A stretch of DNA of 64,000 bases. Source: Epiperipatus broadwayi (Eukaryota > Onychophora > Udeonychophora > Euonychophora > Peripatidae). Location: the NCBI GenBank assembly GCA_028023455.1, contig JAQFVV010012394.1:30284385-30348384 (forward strand), in the 5' to 3' direction. A model generated the notes under the pieces. That model searched no databases and was not told the DNA's origin. It saw nothing but the letters and a program-made list of their open reading frames with translations. Made by a program: the position numbers and the translations under genes. Numbering within the stretch: the first letter of the stretch is position 1; every line of letters begins with the position of its first letter. Of this stretch, positions 1 to 14,119 are shown piece by piece.

Positions 1-3000
1 TACCACCATCACAAACCTTCAGACAAATGTTTAATGCAAATGTTTTACTTTGGAAAGACATAGCAAATAATAGAATGTATTGGAGAGCTACAATTATTTA
101 AGAATGAATACTTTTCTGCAAAAAAATTAAAAGACATCATTTCAAAATATGAAGCAAACAGAAAAACTGATAAGTATTTTCTATATGTAGATGTACCACT
201 CAACAAACAATGCTTAACATCACACATATTGTTTAAGATTGCTGAGCAATGACTAGAAAAAGATGTTTTAAATCATTTCACTTTTTCCTAGCTTATTTAT
301 AATGTGTAAAAACAATGCGTATTTGAGAAATCATAAAAAATGCTACAATTAACTCGATCCTGCATAGTAGCATATTTTCAATGCATTCTTATGGCACTGC
401 TATTGTTTTTCTTCACTATCTATAGTGCTAGTTTAGCTGTTTTTATTATTTTATGACAGATATTAGAAAAAAAATATTAGTTTAAAAAAACCTGAAGATG
501 CCAGTGTTATGCAAATATCATGCAAAGTTTCAAATTCAAAAGAAGCTGATATTGCCCTGATTGGCTATATAGTAATACAAAGAAACTGATAGCATTACTT
601 ATTGGTAGATTATATGGACTCAGTTTTTTGAATGCATACTTTGTTTTAGCATTTTGAAAAGAAAAATTATAATTTTCATTAATTCATTTACATATTTATA
701 CTATTTTATGCAACATAATTATAAAATATTTTAAACCAAAAAATATATGATTACAATTAGATTTTAATTGAAAATGTTTGTCTGTAAGAAGGTAAGTCAT
801 TAAAACTGGAATTAAAATAATGCTGAAAATAAACGTTTTCACAAATACTGGTGAATAATTTTTTTGCAAAACATTAATAAATATAATTTAAAAATTTCTA
901 ATATTCTTTCATTAATTAATGACATTTCAATTAAAATTTGTTTGTTTTAAAAGTGGACTTCAAATAAGAAATAGTTTGTTCAATAATTTGTATAAAGAGG
1001 TAAAAATTATGATCCCATACAAAACGTGTCATTGTTATCATATTTTCGTAAAGATTTACAATCACTTTAGTATTGTATTTATCTATTTTGCAAAATTTAA
1101 ATATTTTTAAAATTATTTATCATTTGTAAATATATATTTAAAATAAATAATGCAAAGATTATAAAATATAATATAAAATGAAGTTTTAATTGTAAAATTA
1201 AATATTGCAAATATAATTCTAACCGCCATTACACCTTTTAACACTCTCACATTGACTTATATATTTAACAGTTTTGATTGTTATCATGGGAAGAAAGCTT
1301 TAAACATTAAATTTAATAATATTTATCAGAATATAATAAATTTGATTTCATTTGATAGATATTTTTGATTAGAAATGAAATAAATTCTTAAAAAAAACAC
1401 TTTTGATTTTTTTAAAAATTGATAAAATTATATAGTGATCAAAACAAAAGCACTATTTCTTCATTCAACTATCAACAAGGATTAGATTTTTTTTCAGAAA
1501 TAAACCAAATCTTTTTTTAATTTGACATTTGTTTTTAAAATGTGAATGAATAAATATCAATACCTGATAAATCTAACAAATTATGCTTTAAAAGTTTAAA
1601 TTTTTAAAATAATTTTTACAGTATGGCAATATATTTTAACAAATATTCATTGTTTACATGTTAGCAAACAAAATTCGATATTCAAGAATCTAAAGATGTG
1701 AGTTCAACTTTTAAATGAATATTGTCACTGTGCATATAGGCCAGCAACACCTGAAGAAGTTTGGAGAATAATACTACTCGAAACATATAATTACTAACCT
1801 GTATTGTCTATTTGAGTATTATTACTAACAAGTTGTTTGTATTTGGAAAGTTTAAATAAATTTTAAAATTTTCTATACATTCAACATTCACTCATAAATG
1901 ATGGAAATAGTCCAACATATCACATCTTCTGATCACATTTCATGCAATTTGATTTTTTCGAAAATATACTGTTCTATTTTTAACAAAGTTAGAGACTGCA
2001 AAAGGAGAATAGAAACCAATCAATGCAGGGTTTAAAAGTGACTCAAAATGTCAAATTTTTAGATGTCTTGATATTTATAAAATTTGTTTGAAATTAAAAT
2101 ATGTATAAAATTATTAATACTTTAAAAAGAAGTCAGTGATATCTCTCAGTAGTTGGCAAATGGACACTCATATGAATTGTTTGAAAGAGAAGTGTGAGAG
2201 AAGTTAATTAGTAAATAGATTATGTAATTATGATATTATTAAAACTTTTATTAAAGCAGAGTAAACAATTACTCATTCTAACTGCTTTATCAATACACCT
2301 ACCCAATAACTCAATCTATAAAAAAATATCCATGCTGATACTAATTGGAAAATTATACAAAACATTAGAAAATACTTTATGATATCATAATTCAGTGTAA
2401 CTTCAATCATATTTTTTTTTACTCAGCAATTATAATTCAATAATAAATGTGGCTAAGATATATTGGGAAACATTCAAATCACTTATATCCAGAGTGCACT
2501 TCCTTCTTATATGAGTTGTTCAGTGGCAAATTTTTCCAAGAAGTACTCTTTCTATTGTTTATTGCAAACAATTTCTATCCATAAGGTGATCCAGTGTCTT
2601 CAACCATATGAGTATTCAAAAAATAATGATAATATGTCCTTTATTTACACATACTGAAACTTGTTTGATTTTAAAACTCAAATGTTTGCGTAATTAGTTA
2701 TACATTTATATAATATCTATCCTGTGATTGCAACATGATAATTGTCTCACACAAAATCAAAATAACATATATTTACTTTATAAAGATTCCATGGAATAAT
2801 AATAATAAATATATTGTAACAAGCTGGGAATGTATTCAGGAGAGAGAGGAAGTGCATATTACTATGGTCGGATATTGGGTCTTTGGATAGGATGCAAATG
2901 ATTACATGATGAAATACATAACCTATGATTGTATCTACTTCTAATAAACTAGCTCTGTATATTTTTATTAATTTAGTCACAATTTGTGTTAGTTCATCCA

Positions 3001-3200
3001 ATTCTCACCCATTTGGCTCCATTATACCACAGTGTTCAAATTCAGGGAGTAATTGCTACAGACTCTCGTAACAGGGAACAAAATCACACTGATTAGCGAT
3101 TGTTATATCTCTATATAGATGATAATTAATTATCTAAACTCTATAAATATCTTCTAATATCATTGCACATAGAATAAGATGCATGTATATATATATATGT
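1..3200. other. AT-rich non-coding stretch
   Basis: No supportable gene. The stretch is very AT-rich with homopolymer A/T runs; the few open frames are short, low-complexity and without recognisable domains. Around 1745-1850 there is a CTGAAGA ... CGAAAC layout reminiscent of the ends of some retroelements (see findings), but nothing that can be named. Confidence 0.7.
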
Positions 3201-3224
3201 TAAAACGAAGATTTGCACGGGTTA

Positions 3225-3426
3225 AATATATAAAATACATATTTTGCGGGTTCATCCATGTTAAAAACTTTTAATACCAATACACTGACGTTTCGACTTG
3301 GTCACACAAGCCATCCACAGAGTTATAACTCTGTGGATGGCTTGTGTGACCAAGTCGAAACGTCAGTGTATTGGTATTAAAAGTTTTTAACACGGATGAA
3401 CCCGCAAAATATGTATTTTATATATA
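3225..3426. repeat. 200-bp near-perfect palindrome (fold-back element)
   Basis: The sequence is an inverted repeat centred between 3325 and 3326 (agtta|taact). Each arm is about 100 bp, and I see one mismatch (3258 against 3393). There is no spacer, so a transcript would fold into one long hairpin. The arms contain the segment gacgtttcgacttggtcac and its complement. (TA)n tracts lie at about 3187-3199 and 3420-3440. It could be a MITE-like fold-back element, a head-to-head pair of retroelement ends, or an assembly inversion; the sequence alone does not decide. Confidence 0.85.
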
Positions 3427-3877
3427 TATATATATATATTGACGATTATAACAACCATTGGCATGGATATATCTATTTATGATTTTAATAATAAGAATAA
3501 TGATGATAAGAATATTGATGGTGGATATAAGAATAATGATGAGGTAGAGACCAGATTAAAGTAATGAATTCTTTTAACATTTATTGATAACAAAAAAATA
3601 TACACAAATATTTAATAATACTGAATTATATAATCTGCTATGTCCAGGATGAGCTTCTACCACATTATTATCTAATAATGATAAAAATAAAAATCCTTAT
3701 CCCTCAGACCATGGTAGAAATTCATGCACTTGACATCAGTTATTTACAAAGACATATACATAAATAATATTTATATAACCATGAATCTAAATCAATCTTA
3801 TTTACAGTCACATCATAAAAATCCTTGTTGTCCAGTTCATACTGACAGTGGTAAATCTTCTTAGGAGCCCTCCTCTA

Positions 3878-4378
<501 letters not shown>

Positions 4379-4429
4379 ATATTAATAGAAAAAAAAGCAT
4401 CCATGCAAGGTTATTAATTAATTATACAA

Positions 4430-6585
4430 AAAAAAACACATAACAAAGGTTAGCTAATGATTATCAAACTAACATCAATTCTGTCCTATTTTATAGTGTA
4501 TGAGCTTGATGTGAGATAATATTGAAATCTTACTTTTTATTTCACATTATGCTGTCAATGTCAATTTGATTGGAAAGGCAAGTTGCTCTAGATTTTATTT
4601 AATAACAAAAAATAATATCTAGTTAAACTTAATAACTTCCCCCTTCTTACTCTCATAATAAACTTTTCCAAAAAATATTATCACGTTTGCTTCCAAGTGT
4701 GGAAATAAAAACTAAAAAAATATTAACAATAATAAAAAATAAAACAAATCAAAATCTTCATTCAATCATATTAGCTAAAGTTCAGTGAGTCTGCTGGAAA
4801 TGCCCTTCATATTATTAGTCCATTTTCAAAATAGATCTCTCTGGATAAAAATAGAACACTGTACCCTCAAAGAGTAGCATTCTTCTGCTTGGAATGATAA
4901 TATAGTAATATAAGGATCCTGTCCAGATGATTTTCTCTTGAATTATGTGGAGGCATCCTGTAAAAGACAATATGTGTCTTCAGGCTTTGCAGCAATGAAC
5001 AGATAAAGTCACTATGTTTTTATGACTCTTGTGGTGGCCTTTTTTCCCATAGAGTATTCTTTCTTTTAGCAAAAAACATTTCAAAAAGATATATTATTTA
5101 AATTGTTTTTTTTTTTGTTTTGAGGGGGATTTTTGTGATATATTTTTTATAAAAGAAAAAGGTTTTACTTTCTTATACATTTTTGAAAAATATTTTTTTC
5201 TTTTTTTGTGAAAAAAATTAGAAAAAAAAAAATATATTTATTTTTTTTCTTTCATAAAATTACTTTATAAATTTTCAATCTAATTTTCTGGTTTGGCTTC
5301 TATTAACTTTAATGCTATATTTATATAAAAAATAATCATGGATACATCCATCCATCTTTGCATTCGAATTTTTAAGCATAATGAATTGGCTTTTATCTAG
5401 CAAGAGCATTATTTGAAAAAAAAAAAGGATGGAGATTTGAATCACTTTTATATAACATTCAGTTTGAAAATGAGGTTTAGCTCATTTCTGACTCTTGATG
5501 TGTTGAATCTTGCATTTTCTTATATATTGACATAACTTCCTATTGTTAGAAATATTTTATTTGCAGTATTGGTATTAAAACAATAATTATTAAAGTTTTA
5601 ATTTAATTTCCGCAGTTGGTTGCTATATGATTAAATTTAGATTAGATCATTATTTTGTGCATCTTATGTAAACATCTTAATTATTATTGTAATCTAATTA
5701 ATGACATACAACACAAGTTTTTGACTTTGGTGATAACATACATATATGTTTGACAGATTTTTCTTTAGAGTATTTAATATAATTGTTTAATGATTTTTAT
5801 AACCTTTTTTATTACAGTAGAATAATTAAGTTGTTGTGGAATTTAATATTTTAGCTTTTAAAAAAAGATATTTATTGTATATATATATATGCATTAAAAA
5901 AGTCAATATTTTCGATGGCTCCAATTGGTAGTATGAGCTAATATAGGATGGTGTGACAGGGTTGTAAGCCATCCTTACAATATATACAAATTTTAAATGC
6001 TTTTATTTAATTTGAGCACTAATATACTAAAAAGCAAATATGTTTTTCTTGAAATACAATTTTGATTGCTACCTATAAATTTAAATAAAAATATAAGACA
6101 TCAATAAATGAATTAGTTCAAGCCATATAGTTTGTGATCAACCTACATGATCTATTATTGCTTGAATTAATTAATTTATGGGTGCCCCATGGTTTTATTT
6201 AAATTTACTTATAACAACCAAAATTGTAGTTTGAGTAAAAAGAAATATTTTTAGTTTTTAGTTCAGTAGTTCTCAAATGCAAAAAAAAACAAAACAACTT
6301 ATTGTTAAGATATGTATCTCTAAATCATTTTAAATTTTTGAAATTGTCTAGCATAAACATTTAATTGTAAAAAAAAAAGTGCTAATGTGAAAATATCAAT
6401 CCAGTATTTGTAAGTTTAAAATAGAAGCATTTAAAAATCATTTACAATTCTTTTATTTTTATTAAAGCAGCAGTCTAAAAGAAATTTTACACAAACAGTC
6501 ATACAAAAAATTAAGATCTCACTCATTATTTCTTTTTTTATTACTATTTTTTTTAAATCAATTGAAAGTCTCAATCAAAATTCTT
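4430..6585. other. AT-rich non-coding stretch
   Basis: No gene or recognisable repeat family seen. Region 4760-5060 is less AT-skewed but has no open frame of note. Many poly-A/T runs are present (for example near 5109-5260), as well as short (TA)n tracts near 5879. Confidence 0.6.
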
Positions 6586-6589
6586 CTCC

Positions 6590-6835
6590 ATTATCACAAA
6601 CTATATTGGTCAAATTAATTACTAAATCATCAACATTTTCAATCATCATTAATTCACTGCAGGATAAACTTCTCTCCAAGTTCAATCCATCTTCTCTGAT
6701 CTCTAGTCTCTCTTTTCCACATCACCCAGCACACTTCATTATTTCATCCATTCATCTCACATGTGATCTCTTTCTAGATCTTTTACAATTTCTTTGAATT
6801 CAGTTTAAGATTTCAAATGTTCATCTATTATTATT
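6590..6835 (-). pseudogene. RTE-type LINE 3' end, degenerate
   Basis: Read on the minus strand, this matches four other copies in the window that encode the C-terminal tail of an RTE-clade non-LTR retrotransposon ORF2. Shared landmarks on the plus strand are cactgcaggata, ctctgatctctag, cacatgtgatctc and the repeated ATCATC-type end. Frames are broken and only the last ~80 residues' worth is present, as expected for 5'-truncated LINE insertions. Identification of the clade rests on the better preserved copies at 14.1, 51.5, 58.1 and 59.3 kb. Confidence 0.6.
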
Positions 6836-7425
6836 ACTAAATAATATTATATATTATTTCAAAATCTTTTTTAAGCCAATAAACACCTCATGACCACCAC
6901 CTTTCCCATAAATAGATCTTTTTTTTTTCTGTTTTAATTAACATGTTATTTTCTTCTAAAATTTCTTCCTCAAATGCAATGAAATCATTTAAAAATAGAT
7001 TACAATATTTTTGTTTTTACCAAAGCAACAATTTAAAATAACAAGTTTAATGTAAAAAATCCAAAAGAAAATTAAAATTTCATCCTTCATTTCTTTTTTT
7101 ACTATTTTAATGAACTATAAAAACTCTTAAAACTTCTTTCTCAAATTAAAGAAAAATATCTGTTTAAAAAATGTCATTCTAACATCTGTGCATACCTCTA
7201 TATAGCCAGCCATTACTGTTACCAACACTATCAAACTGGACAAGTATAAACTATTGTATTGTCATTAAAATTGAACACTTGTTTCAAAATTTTAAGAAAA
7301 TCTATTCAGTAGAAGTATATTAAAAATCCAGAAGGCTCTCAGAAAAGAAAACAGAATCAAGTTGAGAATTAGATTTATATTTTTTTATATTGGTTACATC
7401 TTAGACAAGATAATTGTCAATATAT

Positions 7426-9533
7426 TATAACGATCCAAACGAAGTGGGAGATCGCACCGCACCGCACTACCAAAGGGCGCCATCTAGGCATTTGAGCCTA
7501 GCAAAATTTATAAAGTAGGCAGATACGCGCTGTTAGGATTCCACTTTATTTACATGTTTAGATCGTTAGCCCATTGTCACTAGCTCAGCGGAGATGCCGA
7601 GATAAAAATCTATAAATTTTATATCTTAAATATAAAAGAATAAAATAATAAAAGCCACTGCCAGAAATTAACACAGAAAAATATTTATTTACACACATAT
7701 AAAATCATTCTAAATTCGAGGAATAAGTTTAACATTTAGATTTTTATCTTAATTTTTAATTTTACATTTAAAATAGCTTGCTATAATGTTTAATATTTTA
7801 TTTAGAGGGTCGAGTATGAATGGACTACATAGGTCTGTATTTGAAAGGAAAATATTCTTCCCTGATTTAACCTTAGGCAACAAATTTCGCAATCAACTGG
7901 CGCCAATCCATCTGATACATTCATGTATTCAATGTAGCATGATACAACAACACAAAATACTATATTGTCAGGAATGTACATCTGAACAATAAGTAGAAAT
8001 AGAGAAGACATTGACTCTCCACCAACAGGAATGTGACATCTGTGGGCAAGTAGATCAATAAACTAAAAACTCCATAGGAATGGACTGCGGTCTTCTGCCG
8101 ACTTACAAACCCATCCATAGGCAAACAGAGGGTGTGTGGCGTATATCTATAATCCTGCCCATAGCGGATCTCATACTACATTTACTAATTACACAAATAT
8201 ATCCAATCCATTGAACCAATTCAACTACGAAATGAATAACCTAAGATTACCCTCCCTTAATACAAACTTTACAAAACTATATAGCCATCGCGCCGACTTA
8301 AATTTAACATTTATATACGTCGCACAGATTTATTTAAAAATGTTGGGTATAGATCGATTACACAGATTCACGGTCAAAAACATTTCAAAATAAACATAAA
8401 CGATCAAAATACAAAATTATTGATACCGACAATCGCAGAGGGAAACTTATAAGTAACCCAATAGTATTCACCATAAGATACTTGCGTTGTCACCAATAAC
8501 TTAAAAGACATCGGATAAATACATTTTAGATACTCACCGTAAGGTATCATTTTATCGAATGTCTATATTTTGATCAAATATGAAAACCAAAATCCAATTA
8601 ACCCAAATGAATCCATGCAAGCGTCCATAGACAACTTAAATGTAATGCATTTAATAATTTCTACAATAAAATATTACTACACATAAAAAATATTAAAAGG
8701 GAAATGATTCTTTTAACAATCGGGAAAGATATAAAATTAACCATTATTAATTTCATTTAAAACTTACAAAAAGTCAGATAAGAGTCCATTTTAAATAAGT
8801 CGGCTTGTTTATTAATTTGTTCAACTTGATGAAAGTTCTTGATTGATTTTAAGAATTGTTCCTTTCCTAGCTACGGTAGCAGAACTCGGTTTCCTGGTGT
8901 ATGTCCACGGAGTCTTTAATTGAAAGATCGATCTAATGTTCAGGAGGTGGCATTTGCTGGTTCATGGTATCAGTCATTTCATTTCAGAGATAAGTGGGAG
9001 AGAACGATAAAGTGCGTCTTTATCACTGTCTCCCCAACCAAGTTGAAAAAAGCTCCTAGAACTCAATATTTCTTTTTATATCATCCACAAGGATTCACTG
9101 AACAAAACGTCACTAATCTGTTTTTTCGTTATGGTCCGGGCCAAGGCTTAGTGCTTCCATTTGTCAAGCTAAAATCTCTTTCTTCTCTTATCTAACTTTC
9201 CATCTGACTTTTTAATTAAACAGCTTTTAGATAATTAATAAACAACCATTTCCCTTTCTAGATTACAGGAATTAATTAATACCTGTTTTTATTTTAACTT
9301 ACGTTATTTTTTTATTAAAATATTTTTATAAATCTTTTTTTTATAAAAAAATACATTCAAATACCTTTTTTTTATTTATATTAAAAAAAATATTTTTAAA
9401 GTTTAGCATCTGTGCGAATGTACATACGTATAACAAACATTTTTAATTTTAGCGTTTAGTTTTTTACTTTTATTTGCGAACTTTTAAGTTTTTATTTTAA
9501 ATTAATGTAACGACATATTTATATATCGTTACA
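7426..9533 (-). mobile_element. 2.1-kb LTR-like unit (solo LTR or deleted element)
   Basis: On the minus strand the unit starts TGTAACGATATATAAATA and ends near GGATCGTTATA, bordered on both sides by AT-dinucleotide DNA (caatatat outside 7426, atatatat outside 9533). Its start is a short palindrome (TGTAACGA ... TCGTTACA). It is less AT-rich than its surroundings, with GC-rich patches at 7440-7600. The part at 8440-8570 resembles 35870-36000 in the 34-45 kb retroelement (shared word ggataaatacatttt/a followed by agatac ... aggtatc). No second terminal repeat was seen within the window, so solo LTR or internally deleted relative are both possible. Open frames inside (7786-7992, 8136-8393, 8920-9195) show no known domain. 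Confidence 0.5.
8920..9195 (+). other. 91-codon open frame inside the LTR-like unit, unknown
   Basis: The frame is open and of ordinary amino-acid composition rather than low complexity (start MKDRSNVQEVAFAGSW). I do not recognise the product. It lies antisense to the presumed element orientation. The analogous place in the 34-45 kb LTRs also carries an antisense open frame, but I see no convincing sequence similarity between the two. May be chance. Confidence 0.2.
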
Positions 9534-9549
9534 ATATATATATATATTC

Positions 9550-10115
9550 ATTTTCTTTTTCATTTGTATTTGTAATAATTTAGTGAAATGTTTTAATATC
9601 TGACAACTGAAAAAGTTTTAATTATTTACTTTTTAGACACAGCTAAGCATGCTTTGGTGTGGTACACCAGAATAATAACTCTGATTGGCTAGATGTGCTT
9701 CTCTATTTATTAAAGAATACTTCTTATAATTATTTAAATTAGATTTTAAATATTCCATTTATTCAAAAGTTGAATACTATATTCTTTCTTATTAAAGACA
9801 TAATTGTGATTGAGGATAAATTAAGCCTCCTTAACTTTTTCCTTCCTGTTGTCTCATTCTATCCAAATTAGATTAACATTCTTTGGATTGAAAGTATGAA
9901 TAAATTGTTGTTCATGTTTCAAGAAGATGGATTTGTATTCATGATTATTTCTTGCATGCATGTATAGATATTTATGTTGGATCACTTTTGTGGTAATGTT
10001 TGGTCTCAATTCCCCTTAAAAATAACTAATAAAAACCCTTTTCAGTTGTTGGATATTAATTTTTTTTTACTAATTTGTTACAATATATATAAACCTAATT
10101 GTAAATTTAATTGTA
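9550..10115. other. AT-rich spacer
   Basis: No gene or named repeat seen between the LTR-like unit and the first fold-back family 1 copy. Confidence 0.5.
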
Positions 10116-10123
10116 TTTTCATG

Positions 10124-10730
10124 CTGACATCACATGATAACCACTTTTTATGCTTACACAAACTGTTTACACAGAGACTAAACTTTCCCTACAATAGCAC
10201 CACTCAGTGCAAGCCAGAGTAATTAATGAATGCAAGGTTTGTGCTAAAATTGCTATCTAGTGCCTACTCATCCAATATACCAAGACTAGTTTCTAGATTG
10301 TGGCTTTCCTGTGATGTTTAGTGTTTTAATCCCAATCCTGCTCATTAAGATTACAGTGACTGTGTTTATTAAAGAAGTAAACACCAAACAGTATGGATGC
10401 TGGACTGGGTTCAGAACTATACAACTATACAAACTAATGAGCTTGAATTGAAATATTATTGTGTTTTCATTTTGAACTCAAAGCTTCATAGTTGGCTAAG
10501 AAAGTAAAATGTGGCTGGTGGAGGGTTGCATTAGATCCTAAGATCTAGGTGCAGTGCTCTCAGATCCAAGGCTCTGCATTGATGAAAGCCACAAGGTAGA
10601 AACTAGTCTGGGTATATTGGATAAGTAGGCACTAGATAGGAAATTTTATACACAAACTTTCTTGCATCCATTGATTACTCTGGCTTGCACTGAGTGGCGC
10701 TACTACATAGAGAGTTTAGCCTCTACATTT
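10124..10730. mobile_element. fold-back MITE, family 1, copy a
   Basis: Long inverted repeat. The left arm runs from tgacatcacatgataacc through caccactcagtgcaagcc, ctatctagtgcctactcatc and agactagtttctag. The right arm (about 10540-10720) is its reverse complement (aactagtctgggtatattgg, ggcactagatagg, tggcttgcactgagtgg). A central spacer of about 200 bp carries a non-repeated core. No transposase is encoded, so this is a non-autonomous element. Five further loci of the family occur in this window. Confidence 0.75.
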
Positions 10731-11305
10731 TTGTTCTTAAAAAATTAGCATTATGTGTAATGAATCAAATGATGAAAAGTAAAGTTAAAAAAGTCTGTTA
10801 CATAGTTTGGCTCATCTAATATTGTATCAGGATGTAGAAACATTAAAATCACTGACATAATTTGATATTACAGCATAAACTTAAAAGTTCTGTATGGCAA
10901 AGCAACAAAAGATATCAGTCTACTAATAACAGGAATGAAAACTTTGTTCATAACAGTCCAAACATGTTTTAATTATAATTTATAACTAAATTGAATAAAT
11001 AATTGTTGGGATATAAATATAATAGATGTAAGTAATTATAGATCTACATTTAGTTGATATAACATAATATTAAAAGAAATCATTCATGACTCAGTAGGTT
11101 CATATTGCCAAATGTACAAAATTAAAATATTTAATCAAAAGATAACAGAAACTTAAAAAACTCACAAAAAACAACAACAACAACAGAAGAATGAGAGCAA
11201 GAATCTGAACATATAAAGATTAACACAAATATTACTACTATGAGTGTTCTTCCTATAATGGCATTAGGTTTTCAAATAATTAATAACAAAAGACAAACAT
11301 GCTTA

Positions 11306-11412
11306 AATAATATTTCTGTAGTGTAATTTTTACTATATCACTTTCATGCAAGATAAGGATTGGTTTCTATCCACTTTTAATCTTGTGGAGGATAATATAA
11401 TCATAAACATAT
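11306..11412 (+). repeat. dispersed direct repeat, copy 1
   Basis: Two segments recur downstream: aatatttctgtagtgtaatt (again at about 12101-12120) and the piece gg.ttggtttctatccacttttaa ... cttgtggagga ... tcataaacatat (again at 13371-13445). They flank the GATA array and the 12.2-13.3 kb segment, suggesting one repeat family that carries or borders the microsatellite. Confidence 0.5.
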
Positions 11413-11528
11413 GACCAAAAATATGTGGAAAAAAACTACAATTCCCAAGATGCTCCTTTGATACTAAAACAGCACTCATCAGTTGGCCCAGATCACAGTC
11501 TTTTATGCACATCTTAATTATTGTTCAG

Positions 11529-11970
<442 letters not shown>

Positions 11971-12097
11971 AAATTACTACAGCTTATTTGCTTAAGTGTC
12001 AAATGTTCTGCCCTCACAACTTTTCCACAATTCATTTAATGAAAGTTTATTAATATTTTTATTAGTTATTTATTACAATAGAGATTATCCAATAATG

Positions 12098-13300
12098 AAT
12101 AATATTTCTGTAGTGTAATTTTTTTCCCCCTCAGTGATGAAAGCTTTTATCCATCAAAAAGACAAAATACACAACAGTTAAAAAAAATTTACAAAGAGAT
12201 GATTACATGGCAAAATGAAATTCAAGTACAATATGGTGAAGGGGAAGGGAATAGATATGAAATGGGAAGGGGATATGGAAAGGATGGGTAGTCCAGGTAA
12301 AGAAGAATCTTTGGTGAGGAGCAATGTTGATAGGCTTGGTTGCCCTAGTGGATTGATAGGAGGATCCATATGTGATTAACTTTGGAAGAATTGCTATATG
12401 TTAAGTCTTTAAAGGTATCAGGGATGAATGAGATTTCCGAGTTATGTTTAGATACAACAGGTTGATATTTGTCCTTTCTAGATAAGTAATTTTAGTTTTA
12501 CCTGTAGTACTTGGAATGACATTATGATTGGTCATCTTTTTGACTTGCTATTTACCTTTGCTAGAGCAAATCACAGCCTAAAAGGGAGGAAAATCTAAAG
12601 GGCAAGGAGATGGAAACTTTGAAATAAGTTCTTTGGTGATAATATTTTTGGTTAAGTTTTGTTTGAAATATGATTTGGATAAAATTTGAGTAATTTTGAA
12701 GGTTTTAGTTCATGTAGTTTAGAACTCTGCACATTTTTTCCAATAGGGGCAGCGGCCATCTTTAAACCGTTTGAAAGAATGAAAAGTAATATGAAGAAAA
12801 CAATTTTGAAATGAAAAAAATAAAAGTATTTATGTAAAAGCAAAAAGAAAAACACTGGGAAACTTGTTATTAGTAATTTTAATTGAATAATGTGAAAATT
12901 GAGTGGAATTTTAGGCAGTTAGTTACCCCAGAGAAGGGGGGGGGCGAGTCTGGAAAATAAAGATAGTGAAAATGGCCTAAATAACTGGAACAGCACACAA
13001 AAAAGCTTTATAAACAAATTCTGAGTGACAGGGAATTGGAGTAGGAGAAATATTTAAGAGACTAAGAGAGAATAAACAACTCTTTATGGTCCATGAAACA
13101 GTTGAACCACCCACTAAACGGGGGGGGGGTGAGGTAGTTAAATATTGATAAGCACAAGATAGACAGAGGGAAATTGTGTTAAAAATGCACTAAAACTGAG
13201 ATTTAGTGAATTAAAGAGTACATTAGCAGCAAAATAAGGCTTTTAAAGGGCCAAATAAATATAAAAGATACCTTTCACTGCTGCAAAACCAACTTTTCAG
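12098..13300. other. moderately GC-richer unclassified segment, probable repeat
   Basis: This segment has G-rich tracts on the plus strand (12238-12300, 12935-12945, 13121-13130) and a minus-strand open frame at 12652-12855. The latter contains the word aagATGGCCGCTGCCCC, which resembles a strong eukaryotic start context, followed by about 35 codons to a stop. I cannot match it to a family. Because recurrent words flank it (11306-11412, 13371-13445), it is more likely part of an unclassified transposon than a host exon. Confidence 0.3.
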
Positions 13301-13370
13301 TGCCATTTTATGAGAGATGTGAGGAGTATGACTTTTCAGTAAGAGCTCCACCTATGGATTTTCATTACAT

Positions 13371-13445
13371 TACTCTCACACAAGGTAGGGACTAGTTTCT
13401 AACCACTTTTAACACCTTGTGGAGGGATGCAATCATAAACATATA
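13371..13445 (+). repeat. dispersed direct repeat, copy 2
   Basis: Matches 11340-11412 by eye: gactagtttctaaccacttt, ccttgtggaggga, tcataaacatat. Confidence 0.5.
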
Positions 13446-13849
13446 AATATCATAGAAAATAATAATAATAAGAAAACATAAGAAATTAATAAACGAATCT
13501 AAAAACAATAATAGCAAATAGAAAAAAAAATTCTGAAAGGAAAAAAAAGAGAATTAATAAAAAATATTTCAAGACAGTGTGTTGGTTTTGCAAATAGTGT
13601 TTAACAGTTTCAGGAAACATAACAGGAATTAACAGATTAATGTAAGAAAGTAGGTGCAAAAATAATGGCTAAAACACTAAAGTAATGTTCAATGGTTTTA
13701 CAGAAGAAAAATGTACATGGAAGTATAATAAATCAAATTAATCACAGAGTTCAACTCAAAAGGCATGCTGTTATGAAGTGATCTAATATGAAAAGGAAAT
13801 ACTCCTATGTGTTTGAAAAAAAAAAACCAGTTTTGAGTATATATATAAT

Positions 13850-13985
13850 CAGTATTCAGCTTTATATTAAGATAACCAATCCTCATACTTTAATGGACAG
13901 GCTTCAAACTATTCCAACTCACAACTCTTCAACCTTTCATTTCATTGAAAATCTGATGATGAATGTGAATATATTTACATACTAA
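13850..13985 (-). repeat. SINE-like family 2 fragment
   Basis: Reverse complement of part of the family 2 unit at 60130-60270. Shared words (plus-strand reading here) include ctttaatggacaggcttcaa, attgaaaatctgatgatg and a phrase ending in taatactta. No box B end is present in this fragment. Confidence 0.5.
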
Positions 13986-14119
13986 TACTTATAATTTAGA
14001 CATGGTATAATAAATAATGGGTCATGCCAATTTTTTATCCAATGAAGGAGATCATACACTATCATAAGGAGATTGCAAGTGTAAAAAGATTGCACACCAT
14101 TGCTTTAGATTACCCAATA

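Noticed and set aside
3326-3375. Hammerhead ribozyme in the right arm of the palindrome (ctgtggatgg ... gtcgaaacgtc)
   Set aside because: The invariant CUGANGA is not present; only the GAAAC part fits.
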